Of a stretch of DNA of 64,000 bases, positions 1 through 11,394 are shown piece after piece. The notes under the pieces were generated by a model. The model made no database searches. It saw only the letters and a program-made list of their open reading frames with translations, and was not told where the DNA came from. The DNA lies in contig NC_087259.1 in the NCBI RefSeq assembly GCF_037042905.1, positions 22,819,001-22,883,000 of the forward strand, written 5' to 3'. How positions within the stretch are numbered: the first letter of the stretch is position 1; every line of letters starts with the position of its first letter. The translations under genes were made by a program, and so were the position numbers. Origin of the DNA: Lytechinus pictus (lineage: Eukaryota > Echinodermata > Echinoidea > Temnopleuroida > Toxopneustidae).

Positions 1-710
1 GGGTTATACTTAGATTACTGTCCAAGGGAAATGGGTTCTTAGAGAAAAACACAAATCCCTGATAATTAATTACATGGCCTATGGGAAAGTTGTCTGTGCC
101 CCTTGTCATAATTTATTTACCCAGTTGCCAATCTGAAATCTACGTATAGTCTTAGTGATCTCAATTTCAAAGCAGCCATAACTTTCTTATTGCTTGACCG
201 ATTTCTTTCAAACTTTCACCATTCTGTTAATTTTGTTTTCTCCTTTCCAACACAACATTTTATGACCAAGGCTGGATTTCCCTTTAATGTTTAATACATG
301 GTTTTGGGGTTAACTGAACGCCTATAGCGCAACAATTCTTTTTAGCTACTCATTACCTGATGGTTGAAATTATACATTATAAAGTTGTATCAAAGGATGC
401 CTAAGACACTATGCTCAAAAGCCATGAAGGCTTTTGATGCATCAATATTTAATCAAAATTACCTTCAGCAACTGCACAAAGTGGTCAGAATCCCATAGAC
501 TTTGTATGGTATTGGGTGTTCTAACAATTTTGGCCCCAACTGTAGATTGATGATGATATTTTGGTAGGGACAATTAACCTTGGTTTTACTGATTTTCTTG
601 TGAAAGCAGTGTGTACAGCAGCTACTTTTATGTTTAATTTAATAATTAAAGTTTATGTCATTTCCTTTGCACTACCCATCTAATTTACATCTACTCTACA
701 TATTTGGCAG
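1..710. other. Upstream intron of the caspase gene
   Basis: No exon with caspase similarity or convincing coding character is seen here. It is probably the intron before the first visible caspase exon. Confidence 0.5.
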
Positions 711-798
711 GATGCAGTTCTTATGGCTGATAATAAATGGATGATGGTGGAGGACATTGTTAGCAGTTTCCATGGCGACCAAATACCTGCAATGAAGG
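711..798 (+). CDS. Caspase exon a (large subunit)
   Basis: The exon encodes the region just before the catalytic cysteine (DAVLMADNKWMMVEDIVSSF). It starts after a TTTGGCAG acceptor and ends before GTATGT. It is phase 0 at the start and leaves one base to the next exon. Confidence 0.8.
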
Positions 799-3426
799 GT
801 ATGTACGAAAGATATTCAAACTGGCCTTTCATCAAGAGTGGAGCCATTGAGCCATAGTTTGCATGCCCCAAAGTATTTAAATGATTCTTGTCAATTTTAT
901 GGGGTTAATCAGTACTTCATCTTGGATAGTTTTCAACTTTTATTGTATCCCCCGAACAGAGTTCGGAGGATACTATGGATTTGGCCTCATCGCGCCGCCG
1001 CCGCATCCGTCGGCGAGATTTTCTTGTGAGCGCTCTATCAGCTGCATTTTTTCTCGGATCATCTTCAAATTTAGCATGAAGGGTGAGTATGGTATAGCGA
1101 AGAAGCCTATCGATTTTGGTGTGGGTGAAGACATCGTTGCCATGGTAACAAGAGTTTTTGTGGAAATAGCAGAGATGTCCTTGCGAGCGCTCTACCAGCT
1201 GCATTTCTTCTCCGATCATCTTCAAATGTAGCATGAAGGTTCAGTGTATTATAGCAAAGCCGCCTATCGATTTTGGTGTGGGCAGAGACATCGTTGCCAT
1301 GGTAACAAGTATTTGTGGAAATAGCAGAGATGTCCTTGCGAGCGCTCTACCAGCTGCATTTCTTCTCCGATCATCTTCAAATGTGGTATTAAGGTTGAGT
1401 GTGGTATATCGAAGCCGCCTATCGATTTTGGTGTGGGCGGAGACATCGTTGCCATGGTAACGAGTTTTTGTGGAAATAGCAGAGAAGCCTTGTGAGCGCT
1501 CTACCAGCTGCATTTCTTCTCCGATCATCTTCAAATGTGGCATTAAGGTTGAGTGTGGTATATCGAAGCCGCCTATCGATTTTGATGTGGGCGGAGACAT
1601 CATTGCCATGGTAACAAGAGTTTTTGTGGAAATAGCAGAGATTTCCTTTTGAGTGCTCTACTGGCTGCATTTCTTCTCCAATTATCTTCTGATTTGTCAT
1701 GAAGGTCCATTATGGTAAAGCAAAGCCGCCTAATGATTTAGGAGTGGGTGGAGACTTGGTTGCCATGGTAACCATATTTTTGTGGAAAATTAGGTAAACC
1801 TGTAACTTCTGCTTATTTTCCAGTTTGTCATAACAGTTGGCACACAGAAGCAATATTAGAAAGTGAAGCGAAGATGCCTATCATTTTTGGTGGGGGTCTT
1901 AGTGTTAGGTTTAAAAATATATCCAGATTACTCTATAATTGTATTCCCCAACTGGTGATATTGAACAATATTTTTTGTAGGTTCTGCAGAGTCATGCTGC
2001 TACATCATATTATTGTCATCAAATTTGGTACCCACAGGCAAAATGTGGGTAGGGTCATTGTCGTCATGACAATTGTATTTATTTGTCAAATATCTGTGTG
2101 AGCTCTATATATCGCAATGACGGATGAAGCGGTGGGTTTGGGGTATACATGTGCTCGGCCGCGCGACCCGCCGAGCATCTCTAGTTTGTAAATTCACAAT
2201 TTGATAGACTTCAATATTTTGACAATCTGTAATTCCTGGGTTTTTTTCTGCATGCTAGATAAACCAAAGGTTTTCATCATCCAGTCTTGTCGTGGAAAGA
2301 AGTTTCAGAGATCCGTGTCTTTGTCCGACAGTCCCGCCATTGTGTCAGATGCTTATCCTCGGCAACAACCAGAATACATGACCCGGCCCATCAACTCTGA
2401 CATTCTGATTGCATATGCGACCTCAGAAGGTATGAGTAGTTGTTTTCTCCCAAATTCAGAATCGTAAGGGCATGTGTGGTTCCTGATATTTTGTTTTGAA
2501 GAAATGGCAGTGGAGATGGTAATAATGATGATGAGTGAAATGCTGATGTTCACAATGTCTATGGTGATTATGGTAATGATTAAGATTGATGATGGTGATG
2601 AGGAAGAAGAAAATTTTGATGGTGGTGCTATTGATGTTGATATTGGGGTGGGAATGATGAAGATAGAAAAAAAATACTGAAGTGGTCATTATGATGATGA
2701 TGAAATGTTGATGATAACGTTGGCCGTGTTAATGGTGATAGTGGTGATGATTACATTGGTGATGATGATGGTGATGAGGAAAAAGAGGATTTTGATGGTG
2801 ATGCTATTGATGTTGATAATGATTATGATTGTAGGGATGATGGAGACATGAATAATAGTGGTGATCATGATGTTGATTTTGATGAAATTTTGATGATGGT
2901 ATTAAAGAAGATGATGAGGAGGAGCAGGAGGATGATGATAATGATGGTGAGAAAAGTAAGGATTATGGAGGGGATGATGAAGATGTCAAAGATAATACTA
3001 TTGATTTTTAGGCTGATAAAGACAATGATTTCAATTTTCAAAGGGGATGAAACATTTGTCATTTGATAACTTTTTGTCAGAGTAGGGTATTATTACATAG
3101 GTATCAGTGAGGTGTCAGGTTTTATCCAGAGACACACATTACCATAAGTACCGTAATTCAAACTCGCAGGATAAGCGGAGTAATAGTAAGGCATTTTCCC
3201 CCCAGGAACCAAGGCATGGCGGAACGAGGATGAAGGGTCTTGGTTTGTGAAAGACCTATGCGATGTCATCACCGAGTATTGCCGGAAAGAGCACATGCTA
3301 GACATCCTTGTCCATGTGAACAACAGGATGGTATGGCGAGAAGCGACCGAGAACCGCGGGAAACAGATGCCGTGCTTTGTGTGCACATTCACCAAGAAGT
3401 TCATGCTTGCATATCCTAATAAGTAA
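711..3426 (+). CDS. Caspase, C-terminal part (last three coding exons)
   Basis: This is the 3' end of a caspase, a cysteine protease that cleaves after aspartate in apoptosis. Coding exons are 711-798, 2259-2429 and 3206-3426. All have AG/GT borders and their phases join (G|AT and G|GA). The joined product contains the active-site pentapeptide QSCRG (usual form QACRG) after KVFII. A linker with several Asp residues follows, where processing could occur. Next comes the small-subunit block SDILIAYATSEG, then AWRN and GSWF, which are substrate-pocket positions in caspases. The protein ends about 20 residues after MPCF, as in executioner caspases. The catalytic His and all upstream domains lie outside the window, so initiator versus executioner type cannot be decided. 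The first exon begins in phase 0. Confidence 0.9.
940..2190. repeat. Compound repeat with internal tandem array
   Basis: This intronic element starts near CCCCCGAACAGAGTTCGG and seems to end near GGGGTATACATGTGCTCGG. It encloses about five diverged copies of a ~155-bp unit. Unit starts (GAGCGCTCTACCAGCTGC) fall near 1028, 1186, 1340, 1494 and 1651. Each unit also carries a GCCTATCGATTTTGGTGTGG block and a GTTGCCATGGTAAC block. Open frames here come from the unit and are not genes. The class is unknown to me. Confidence 0.7.
2259..2429 (+). CDS. Caspase exon b (catalytic cysteine exon)
   Basis: The exon encodes KPKVFIIQSCRG with the nucleophilic Cys, the inter-subunit linker, and the start of the small subunit (INSDILIAYATSE). 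Ser replaces the usual Ala before the catalytic Cys. The acceptor is GCTAG and the donor is GTATGA. Confidence 0.9.
2500..2990. repeat. Imperfect GAT/GATGGT trinucleotide-rich intron segment
   Basis: Degenerate GATGATGGTGATG sequence fills much of the intron between the last two caspase exons. It produces spurious open frames on both strands. Confidence 0.75.
3206..3426 (+). CDS. Caspase exon c (small subunit and stop)
   Basis: The terminal coding exon encodes GTKAWRNEDEGSWF through MPCFVCTFTKKF and stops at TAA 3424-3426. The acceptor CCCCCCAG precedes it. A 3' UTR must follow; its end is not clear from sequence alone. Confidence 0.9.
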
Positions 3427-4479
3427 AGATGATGATGATGTTTGGGATAGCTAGAGAACACGAGTCTGATGAATTTAGGGTAGGCGTTGAATTTGTATAT
3501 TTCTAGGGTACTCTTTCAGAAGGCACATTTCTCTATGACAGCACAAATTTAAAAAAGAAAAGGTTACGACCAATATCCAATGCCAATGAGATGGGCATTT
3601 TTTTAAAGGCCAATCACTAGAGAATAGAATGGCCTTGGCCGTGGATTGAAGGAAGCCCGATTATAGCCCTATTCACCTTCATGGTGCCATTGCAAGATTA
3701 AAACCATCTGAAAAAAAATAAAAATGAAACTTGATTTCTTGGAATTGGAAACTTAAGCTTCATATTGAGCATGTATGCCTTTCTGCAATTAGCTTCATGA
3801 CATAATCATCAACTGAGAATAATTCCATTGGACCAAACGCACTATCTGTACTGTCTCCCTTAGGGTTTATTATGCATTGTTTCCATTTCACATCAGTCAG
3901 TCAACTGGTACCTCATATCATTGGACCCAAGTTCATTGAATATGGTCTTTGATCAGTTTATAATGAAACTACAAATATTTTAATTAAAACAATGATAGAT
4001 GCAACTTATAATGTATCAAATCCACTCTGCAAAGTGGAATAGCCACACCTTGCCTGGCCTCACATTAATCATTGGATGTTTACTAGTGATGCTGAATTCT
4101 TTGAGAAATAAAAATGTGACCAGCCGCCCCAAAACCTCCAAAATTCGGCAGCGATGGTTCTTCATAATAGCAAAAAATAGTAAATTTGTCTTTAAAAAAA
4201 ATAAAATATGCTTTATCTGAAGGAGCATTTCTTCTTCTTTTTACAGTAAAAAATTCAAGTTGTAAAAGATACAACTTTTGCAAGAGTTTCTTTAAAACAC
4301 AAGCTTTTTCAGACTGCTTGGAAGTTTCATAGAGATTGCACAGTGTGTCCATCTCATGCTTGAGTGAACCCCCAACTTCAAACCTTGATTTCTCCTTATT
4401 CTTTGAATCTCTCTCTGAATTAATTCTACGTTCATTCAAGTATTTGAGTGGGTTATTATTGGTCAGTTTCGTAAAATTA
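3427..4479. other. Caspase 3' flank, no gene seen
   Basis: AT-rich sequence follows the caspase stop. It probably includes part of the 3' UTR. No coding exon is supported. Confidence 0.5.
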
Positions 4480-4481
4480 TA

Positions 4482-5285
4482 TAGTGCGTCCCACAAAAAA
4501 CGAAACCGAGATTTATCGATGATTTATCATAACTTAATCACAAATATACAAGTGACCTACCATTGTAAAGCTTAGAATCTCCTCTTTCATCTGAAATTAC
4601 TAAGATTATTCCGCATTCATGCATGAGTGAGCAAAAACAATTTGAAGAAAGGATACCAAAAACTCATTTGGCGGGGGTATCTGAATTTCAAAAAGAAATT
4701 CACATTCCTAAAAGTTCAATATCTGCTCTTTTATTTGATACCTTAATCACAGAAAATGGTCAAGAAGTAAAAAAGTTCTGTTCCCTCGAAACAATGCTTG
4801 TATTTCCATAATTTCATTAAATAAACGTGTTTTCACCGGTTTCCCACAGAAGCTATCGCATGGTTAACAACAGACTTAATGCATGGCTGATCATCAACAA
4901 AACGAATTGTCAAGTGACTCGGAACGCCAGCCTGTAAAACCTCTTCATTTTAGGAAATTATTGAAATTCAAGCTTTATTTCAAATGAGCAGAACTTTATT
5001 ATTTCTTGACCATTTTCTGTAATTGAGGTATCAAATTAAAGAGCAGATATTGAATTTTTTTTTAAATGTGGTTTTCTTTTTTGAAACCTAGATACAGCCC
5101 GCCAAGTGACTTTTTGGTATCCCCTCTTCAAATTGTTTTTGTTCACTCATGCGTGAATGAGAAATAATCAAAGTAATTTCAGATGAAAGAGGAGATTCTA
5201 AGCTTTACAATGGTAGGTCACTTGTCTATTGTATTTGTGATTAAGTTATGATAAATCTCGGTTTCGTTTTTTCTGGGACGCATTG
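4482..5285. mobile_element. Mariner-like fold-back element
   Basis: The element has two ~330-bp inverted arms with diverged tips TAGTGCGTCCCA and CAATGCGTCCCAG, flanked by TA on both sides. A central ~125-bp stretch separates the arms. It has no transposase frame. The TA target and the GTGCGTCCCA tip fit a non-autonomous Tc1/mariner-type element. The element at 18328-18877 has related tips. Confidence 0.8.
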
Positions 5286-5287
5286 TA

Positions 5288-6344
5288 TATCATTTTAAAG
5301 CTAAGGATGTGCTTTTTCAAACTAAATAAAATCTCAAAATTCGTTTTGGGCATCTTTTTTTTTTGGGGGGGGGGGGACTGGTCACAAAGTATCTCAAGAT
5401 GCCTTCATTGCCAATATCATAGCCATTGTCTGCAGTTAGGGATCTCATGACTTTAAGCCCAGTAAACATGATGTAAAAACAAAATAGAATGAAGAATTTT
5501 CATGAACCTTCTTAAACTATACCTAAATTAGTTTCGAAAATATTTAATAGTTCCATGGGATGCAGTGGAATTCACTAGGACAAGTTTCACTCAGATGATG
5601 GGTTGGTTTTTATAAAAGCAGAAAAATAAGAGAAAAAGATTGGTGAAGAAAAACCAACTTTAATACCATAAGGGTGAACTTCCCCTTTAAGGCTCTTGGG
5701 TCATAATAGAACAATTGCCTAAGATTTTTTTAAGTACTAGTAATAACAGTACTTGATATATGTGTAGTGTGTAATACTCTGTATTATATTTTTTATTGAC
5801 AAACTTTGTAAACTACACAGCAGTGTTCTGTAGAATAGTCAAGCACTGTATAATAGAATGTTTTGATACCCAGCATCATAACATAGCTTTTAATTCTAGC
5901 TCTGGTTGAGTAATGTACTGATTTTATATTATGTAATCATAATCAATTATATAATTTTTCTAGTAATAGTGTACATTGTATATAATATACTACATTCCTG
6001 TAGTGTTTATGTGTTCACATGAGTGTTCTTTGTACCATAATTCTAACGCTTCAGTACTACACAATTTGCATAGTAGAGCACAATCTGCATAACAGCGATA
6101 TGTCTATTCCATACAGTGTAGAGCGCATAATCATGTTTTAAAGTGCTGCATATTATCATGTACAAGAAATTGTTTGACTTTTTTATCTATTCAGATCAAT
6201 TGTGTGTTATTTAGACAGATTGCCTAATATGATTAGTACTAGTATTTATTGCAATTGCTTGTCCTTTGATTCTTATCAGATTTTATAGCTCCTCCTCCCA
6301 CCAAATGAAGTTTGATGGAATACTCTTTAGGTTTCTTGGGGGGA
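5288..6344. other. Intergenic AT-rich sequence, nothing supported
   Basis: A poly-T/poly-G run lies near 5355-5381. No gene or clear element is seen. Confidence 0.4.
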
Positions 6345-6570
6345 GGTGGTGTTTCACAAAGACTGCATGTAAGTGTACCTTTAATAGAATAATGCTTATA
6401 TAAATGCTAACGTGCACATGTTATTTAACACTTATTCTGAATTTCTGATTGATGGATATATGGTAGTGCACATCCCATGCACATGATCTGACCAATGCGG
6501 TGATGATACTGAATGTAACTGAAATTAAGTGTGTCTTCACGTCGCACCAAGATCTTTGTGAAACAACCCT
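6345..6570. mobile_element. Short TIR element (MITE-like)
   Basis: Inverted ends GTTTCACAAAGA (6351) and TCTTTGTGAAAC (6553-6564) bracket ~200 bp of non-coding sequence. Target duplication is unclear. Confidence 0.45.
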
Positions 6571-8208
6571 TGGTCATTTTTCTGTTCAGCCAGCAAGCTG
6601 TCCTTTCAGGGGTGTGAGAGTTCAGATTTTTAGCTGATTTGAGATTTTTTTTTTCAGCTTAATTTCAGCTTATTTTTGGCTTTCCTCTGTACACAAAAAG
6701 TAGGGAGCTCTTCCGACTTTTTCAACACTCTTCAGCCTTTTTCAGATCTTTTTATTTGTGACCACTCACACCCCTGTCCAGTTTATACTGTAATTAATCG
6801 TCAGCATATGATGGACTGGCCAGAAATGTGGCTCATGTATACAGAAGACTACATGACGTTGGATTGTTTGATAAATAGGCATACTAAGTGATTCAAGTGT
6901 ATGCTTGTTTCTTTACTGGAAACCCAGTAACAAGGCCCCCTAACAAGCCTTTAACATGTAAGTAGTAGGGTAATAAAGAAATTACAGTACTAAATTGAAT
7001 CTGGTTTAGCATGCAACTTGTTGCTATTAAAGTCTGTCAGTTTACCTCTGGCAATGTTTCGGGTTGTCCAGAACAACCTTTATTCGAAAAGTATGCGTAA
7101 AATTTGAATATGTTAGTAAACGTGTCTGTTAATGAACCATTTTACAATTACAACTCTATGCATGCTTGTGTGGACATAATGACCTGAATTTGACTATCAA
7201 TGTTTTGGACAATTTTGTACATGAAAAATTTGTTTATTTCAATTAGATCTATCCATTATATTGTACATGTAGTTATAACAACTATGAATGTTACAGTAGT
7301 TTTTATTACTATTTTGAGCATTAGGCAAGTATTACATTTATGTATTAACATCTCTTTAATTTGCTTATATTTATATTCTTGCTATGAATTCAATTTTTGA
7401 AACAAAAAAAAGATAACAATTATTGCAATTTTTCCCTGCTGACATTTCTTGTATTCAACTCCAGATTGTGCAATCTGAAATCAGAGTAATAGTGGTGTAT
7501 GCCTTGACAACTTGTCACTAAATCATTTGTTTTGTTGTTGTTTTCTTCTTGTGTGTTTAAAATTCAAGCTAATTGTTTATAACATTTTTCTGTGGTTTTT
7601 TTTTTGGTTGTCATATTGCTAATGCAATAAAATCCATGTCTCTATACATTGTACATGTATATTGTAAAATAAAGCAGATTTTGCATCATTATTTTTATAC
7701 CTAGATTGCAAAATATAGACATTTTGATGGGATTACTTCATATTTCTTGATTATTCCTTTTTCCCCTTTTACCTGTAGAAGTTGTGCAGTTTAGTAGTAG
7801 AAGTAGAATTAATGCAGTTGTATACCACATATCAGTTCACTTGTATTTAACAAAAATGCAAATTTTAAATCAGTCAAAAACTATATTTTATATTTTTTGT
7901 TCAACTTGCTTTCAATGGAATGGAAACTTGTGGATATAAAGGTTACCGTTTAACTAAAATGGAAGCATTTGATGAATTTGAATATTATGATTTACCATTA
8001 TGTTCATTGACTTGGTTTCAATGTATACTCAATATTAATAGTTAAGAGCTTGCAAAGCTAGCACTAGGTCCAATTCTACTTATTTCATAGCCTTGTAGAA
8101 ATGGGTCATAAGTCAATTATTTTACCGTTAATGTAACCAATCTGTGTAATTAGGTGTCAATCTGCATTTAAGAAATGTAGCTAGTGATATCCAGTTTAAA
8201 CCCACATA
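6571..8208. other. Intergenic AT-rich sequence
   Basis: No exon is supported. AATAAA signals lie near 7627 and 7667 and could end a long caspase 3' UTR, but nothing proves it. Confidence 0.35.
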
Positions 8209-8351
8209 GGGAGTGTTTCACGAAGAGGCCTTAAAGCAATTTCACTTGCTAGATCTACACCAGCCAATCAGATGCAAGTATTTCAGTACCTTATAACAGT
8301 TGTGAGTGAAAGCCCCTTGAGCAGTTGCTCCATGAAAGTGGAAACACTAGG
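8209..8351. mobile_element. Small MITE-like sequence
   Basis: Weak inverted ends, AGTGTTTCACG at the left and the complement of TAGTGTTTCC at the right, enclose ~140 bp. No certain target duplication is visible. Confidence 0.35.
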
Positions 8352-8411
8352 TGTCAATTTGAATTGAAGTGAGGAAGAAATATTTTGGGCTATAAAATCT
8401 GTGATTAGGCC

Positions 8412-8684
8412 AGGGCCCCTTCTTACAAAGAGTTACGATTGATTGGATCAATCGTAACTCTATGGAAATCCATTAGTGTCATAATTTTTTACAGGAAATT
8501 TGCAGAAATGTCCTTTGTAAACAAAGGAGAACACACCAAATTGTCAAGAAATCAATTTATGGATATACATTCATATCTAGAAAAAAAATTTGAGCAAACA
8601 TACATTTTATATGTTGACTTACTGGCTTTCCATAGTTGCGGTTGATCGGGTCAATCACAACTCTTTTTAAGATGGGCCCCAGAT
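8412..8684. mobile_element. MITE with ~55-bp inverted ends (GGGCCC type)
   Basis: The left end, AGGGCCCCTTCTTACAAAGA then GTTACGATTG, mirrors the right end, which finishes in AAGATGGGCCCC. The arms themselves contain the small palindrome GATTGATTGGATCAATC. The element has no coding capacity. Similar GGGCCCCATTTCATAAA sequence starts at about 28209. Confidence 0.65.
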
Positions 8685-9182
8685 TTGAAGGCATGTTATT
8701 ATAAGTTTTCATTGTGGAAGTACATTGCTTTGCTGCATCCTAGGGCCCAGAGTTATGAAGAGAACTAGAAACAACGGTGGTCTAATGTCACAGTGAAATT
8801 GCGATCCCATCCGATTCAGAAATATCAATTCACCGGAGTTTCAGGCATTGTCATCATGTGATGTTAAACCTTTGGTGGAAATGTGTGGAATATCAAGTCC
8901 ATTACATGATTTTTGTAATAGTTTCTTCCCCCTTAGGTGATACCTGTTCCTGAATAAGCACTCAAATAGTATGGAATTCCCCATAAAAGCATGATAAAAA
9001 ATATGTCTTTGAAACTGTTAGGACATTCATGAAATGAATTTTATAAATAAATGCAATATTTTCCTCAATATTCTTGGTGTTTTAGAAAGGAATTTGATAC
9101 TTTTAATTGAATTGAATTAAATTTTTAATCGAAATCATACTTGGAGGATATTTGTTTAAATATCTGTGTATAACACAATGTG

Positions 9183-9471
9183 CTTGTAAGAGCATTGTAC
9201 AAAATGTATAAGTTTGTTGTACAAGATCTGTGTATAAGATCTTTTGTGTAAGATCATGTGCAAAGTATACAAGTCTGTCGTATAAGAGCTATATGTTTGT
9301 GTAGGATCATTGAACAAAATGTACAAGTTTCTTGTACATGATCTCTGTATAAGATCTTATGTGAGAACGTTGGACATGATTTCAAGTTTGTTGTACCAGT
9401 TCTGTGTAAAGACCTGTGTGTAAGGTCTCTGTACAAAATGCACAACTTTGTTGTACAAGATCTTTGTATTA
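9183..9471. repeat. Minisatellite, ~54-62 bp unit, five copies
   Basis: The unit contains GTACAAAATGTACAAG and TTGTTGTACAAGATCTGTG. Units begin near 9185, 9246, 9299, 9361 and 9418 and are diverged. Confidence 0.7.
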
Positions 9472-11394
9472 TGTGCGAGATATTGAAATATTTGTATTAG
9501 ATGAAAGCACCATCCCATATATCTTCTATCCTACTTGCAATGAAATTGTAACTACATTGAGCTATGGTACTACTACTACTAGTATTTATGTTATGCATTA
9601 CTTACCAAAAAAAGAACAGGGCGAGCCAAATGTGTTTCTCAATCATGTCTATTTACATCAGCTAAAGCATGAATGTGCAAATTGAATTATTCTTATTGAC
9701 CAGAACTCATATTCAACTTACACCTTGACTTTTTTCCAAATATTTGATTGAGTTAAATTTGAGTACAGTCATTGTGTAAAATGGCAAAATCACTAAAATT
9801 ATGACACTTTATATTCCAGTTCGACAACTTTGTTTGCATTGCATATAAGAATTTATTAATTAAATCTTGAATCCATCTAAAGTAATTGAGAACATAATTA
9901 TGTTGATGGATAAACTTCTCACATAGTTATCAAATTTCCGAATGAATTGAATTGAATGCGCTTGATATACAGCCTTTTTAACTGAGTGAGATAATAGTTC
10001 AATTTAATCTATAGATAACTTTTAAACTAAGTATATCAGACAGACCTCCGAAGACGGCATTCTAGTAAATGAAAATGTTGAAATATAAGGTTCATGTAAA
10101 TCAATTTTCTTTCTAGGGTCAAGAATAATGCTAGTTCCGTTGACATGCAATCTAATTTTCGACAAGTCATTAATGTGACAACTTAATCATTTTTTTTTTA
10201 ATGGAAATATTTAAGATATTTTCTTATAGATATTTTGATGATTTCAATATTTACTGAAATAGAATGTGGTTGAAATTGTATTTTTATTTGCATATTGTTT
10301 TTTTAAACCATGGTACAATAAATTGTGATTTATCTATTCCCCTTAAGCAATAATCCATGTGTTATTTTGCAGTATTGGCACCCTTCAACTTTTCATCTTT
10401 TGCATATTCATCCCTAAAAACTTGCAATTTCTACCTTGTTTTCATACATCGAGTTATCTTTTTTATGTTAATTCTTCTGAACTATCATCGCCCTCATCTT
10501 ATCTATCCCCCACTATCTCTCTCTCTCTCTCTTTCACCTACACCCATCCCTCACACACACACCCTCACCAAACGTTTGCGTATGAGTTACTCTATCCAGT
10601 CTGAACCACCTCACCCCCCCCCCCCCCCCTTCGTTCTCCAGGGTGACCCAATACAACCTGGCCTAACTAAGTCTTCTTTCGAGAGCTATGGTGAAATGGA
10701 CAGGGCATTCCATTATTGATATTTTGAGCGGGCGAGAATACAAAAGAGATCAAACAAATCGGCATTTGTTATAAATCTGACTTTTCCATGTTATTTTTTT
10801 ATTCGAAATTGGCAGTGAAATCGAACAAAAGCACAACTGATTATTTCAATAAAAAACAATTGTAAGGTACCGATTTTATATCTTGCTTGGTACACTGCAA
10901 TAAATCACTTTTCCTGACAAGGCGTAGATCCGAAATTTACCGATGGCGGCCACATTAAAAAAAAGCCAAAAGTGACCCAAAAGAAACCTCGGGGAAGGGG
11001 GCAAGGGCCGCCCTCGCCCCTGAATCAAAACGCAATTTTGGATGTCATCTTCGAAATGCAAGTTAGTCTATTAAATCACAGAGGAATCAAGTATAACAAA
11101 CCCAAGATCTTTTGACAAAATATGTAAACAAATTTATACAAAACATATCGATAACTAAAATGTGAAAAGTAGCGTACTCAGAGTCCGTGTGAATTTTGAA
11201 AGTATATAAAAACATATACATAAATGAATTATAAATCATGCGTGTTAACAAATGCATATAGTTTTGATTTCAAATATTTCATTAAATCATGGCATGTTAA
11301 TCGAAATTTGGAAAAGGAAATTAGAGGAACCTGATTAAATCAGATGTAGATGGTGAAGAAGCCAACGGTTACTTTATAGGATGATCATTATCAG
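9472..11394. other. Intergenic sequence with CT/CA/C runs
   Basis: A (CT)n run near 10518-10532, short CA runs near 10550-10560 and a C-run near 10614-10629 are present. Open frames here are low complexity. No gene is supported. Confidence 0.5.

Noticed and set aside
2474..3066. Acidic or Met-rich small proteins in the GAT-rich region
   Set aside because: Low-complexity trinucleotide repeat lying in a caspase intron.
5351..5381. A further hAT-like G-run element near the TTTTGGGG tract
   Set aside because: No inverted ends or duplication could be found around it.
10357..10719. 120-codon plus-strand frame
   Set aside because: It spans CT, CA and C runs; no domain and no splice support.
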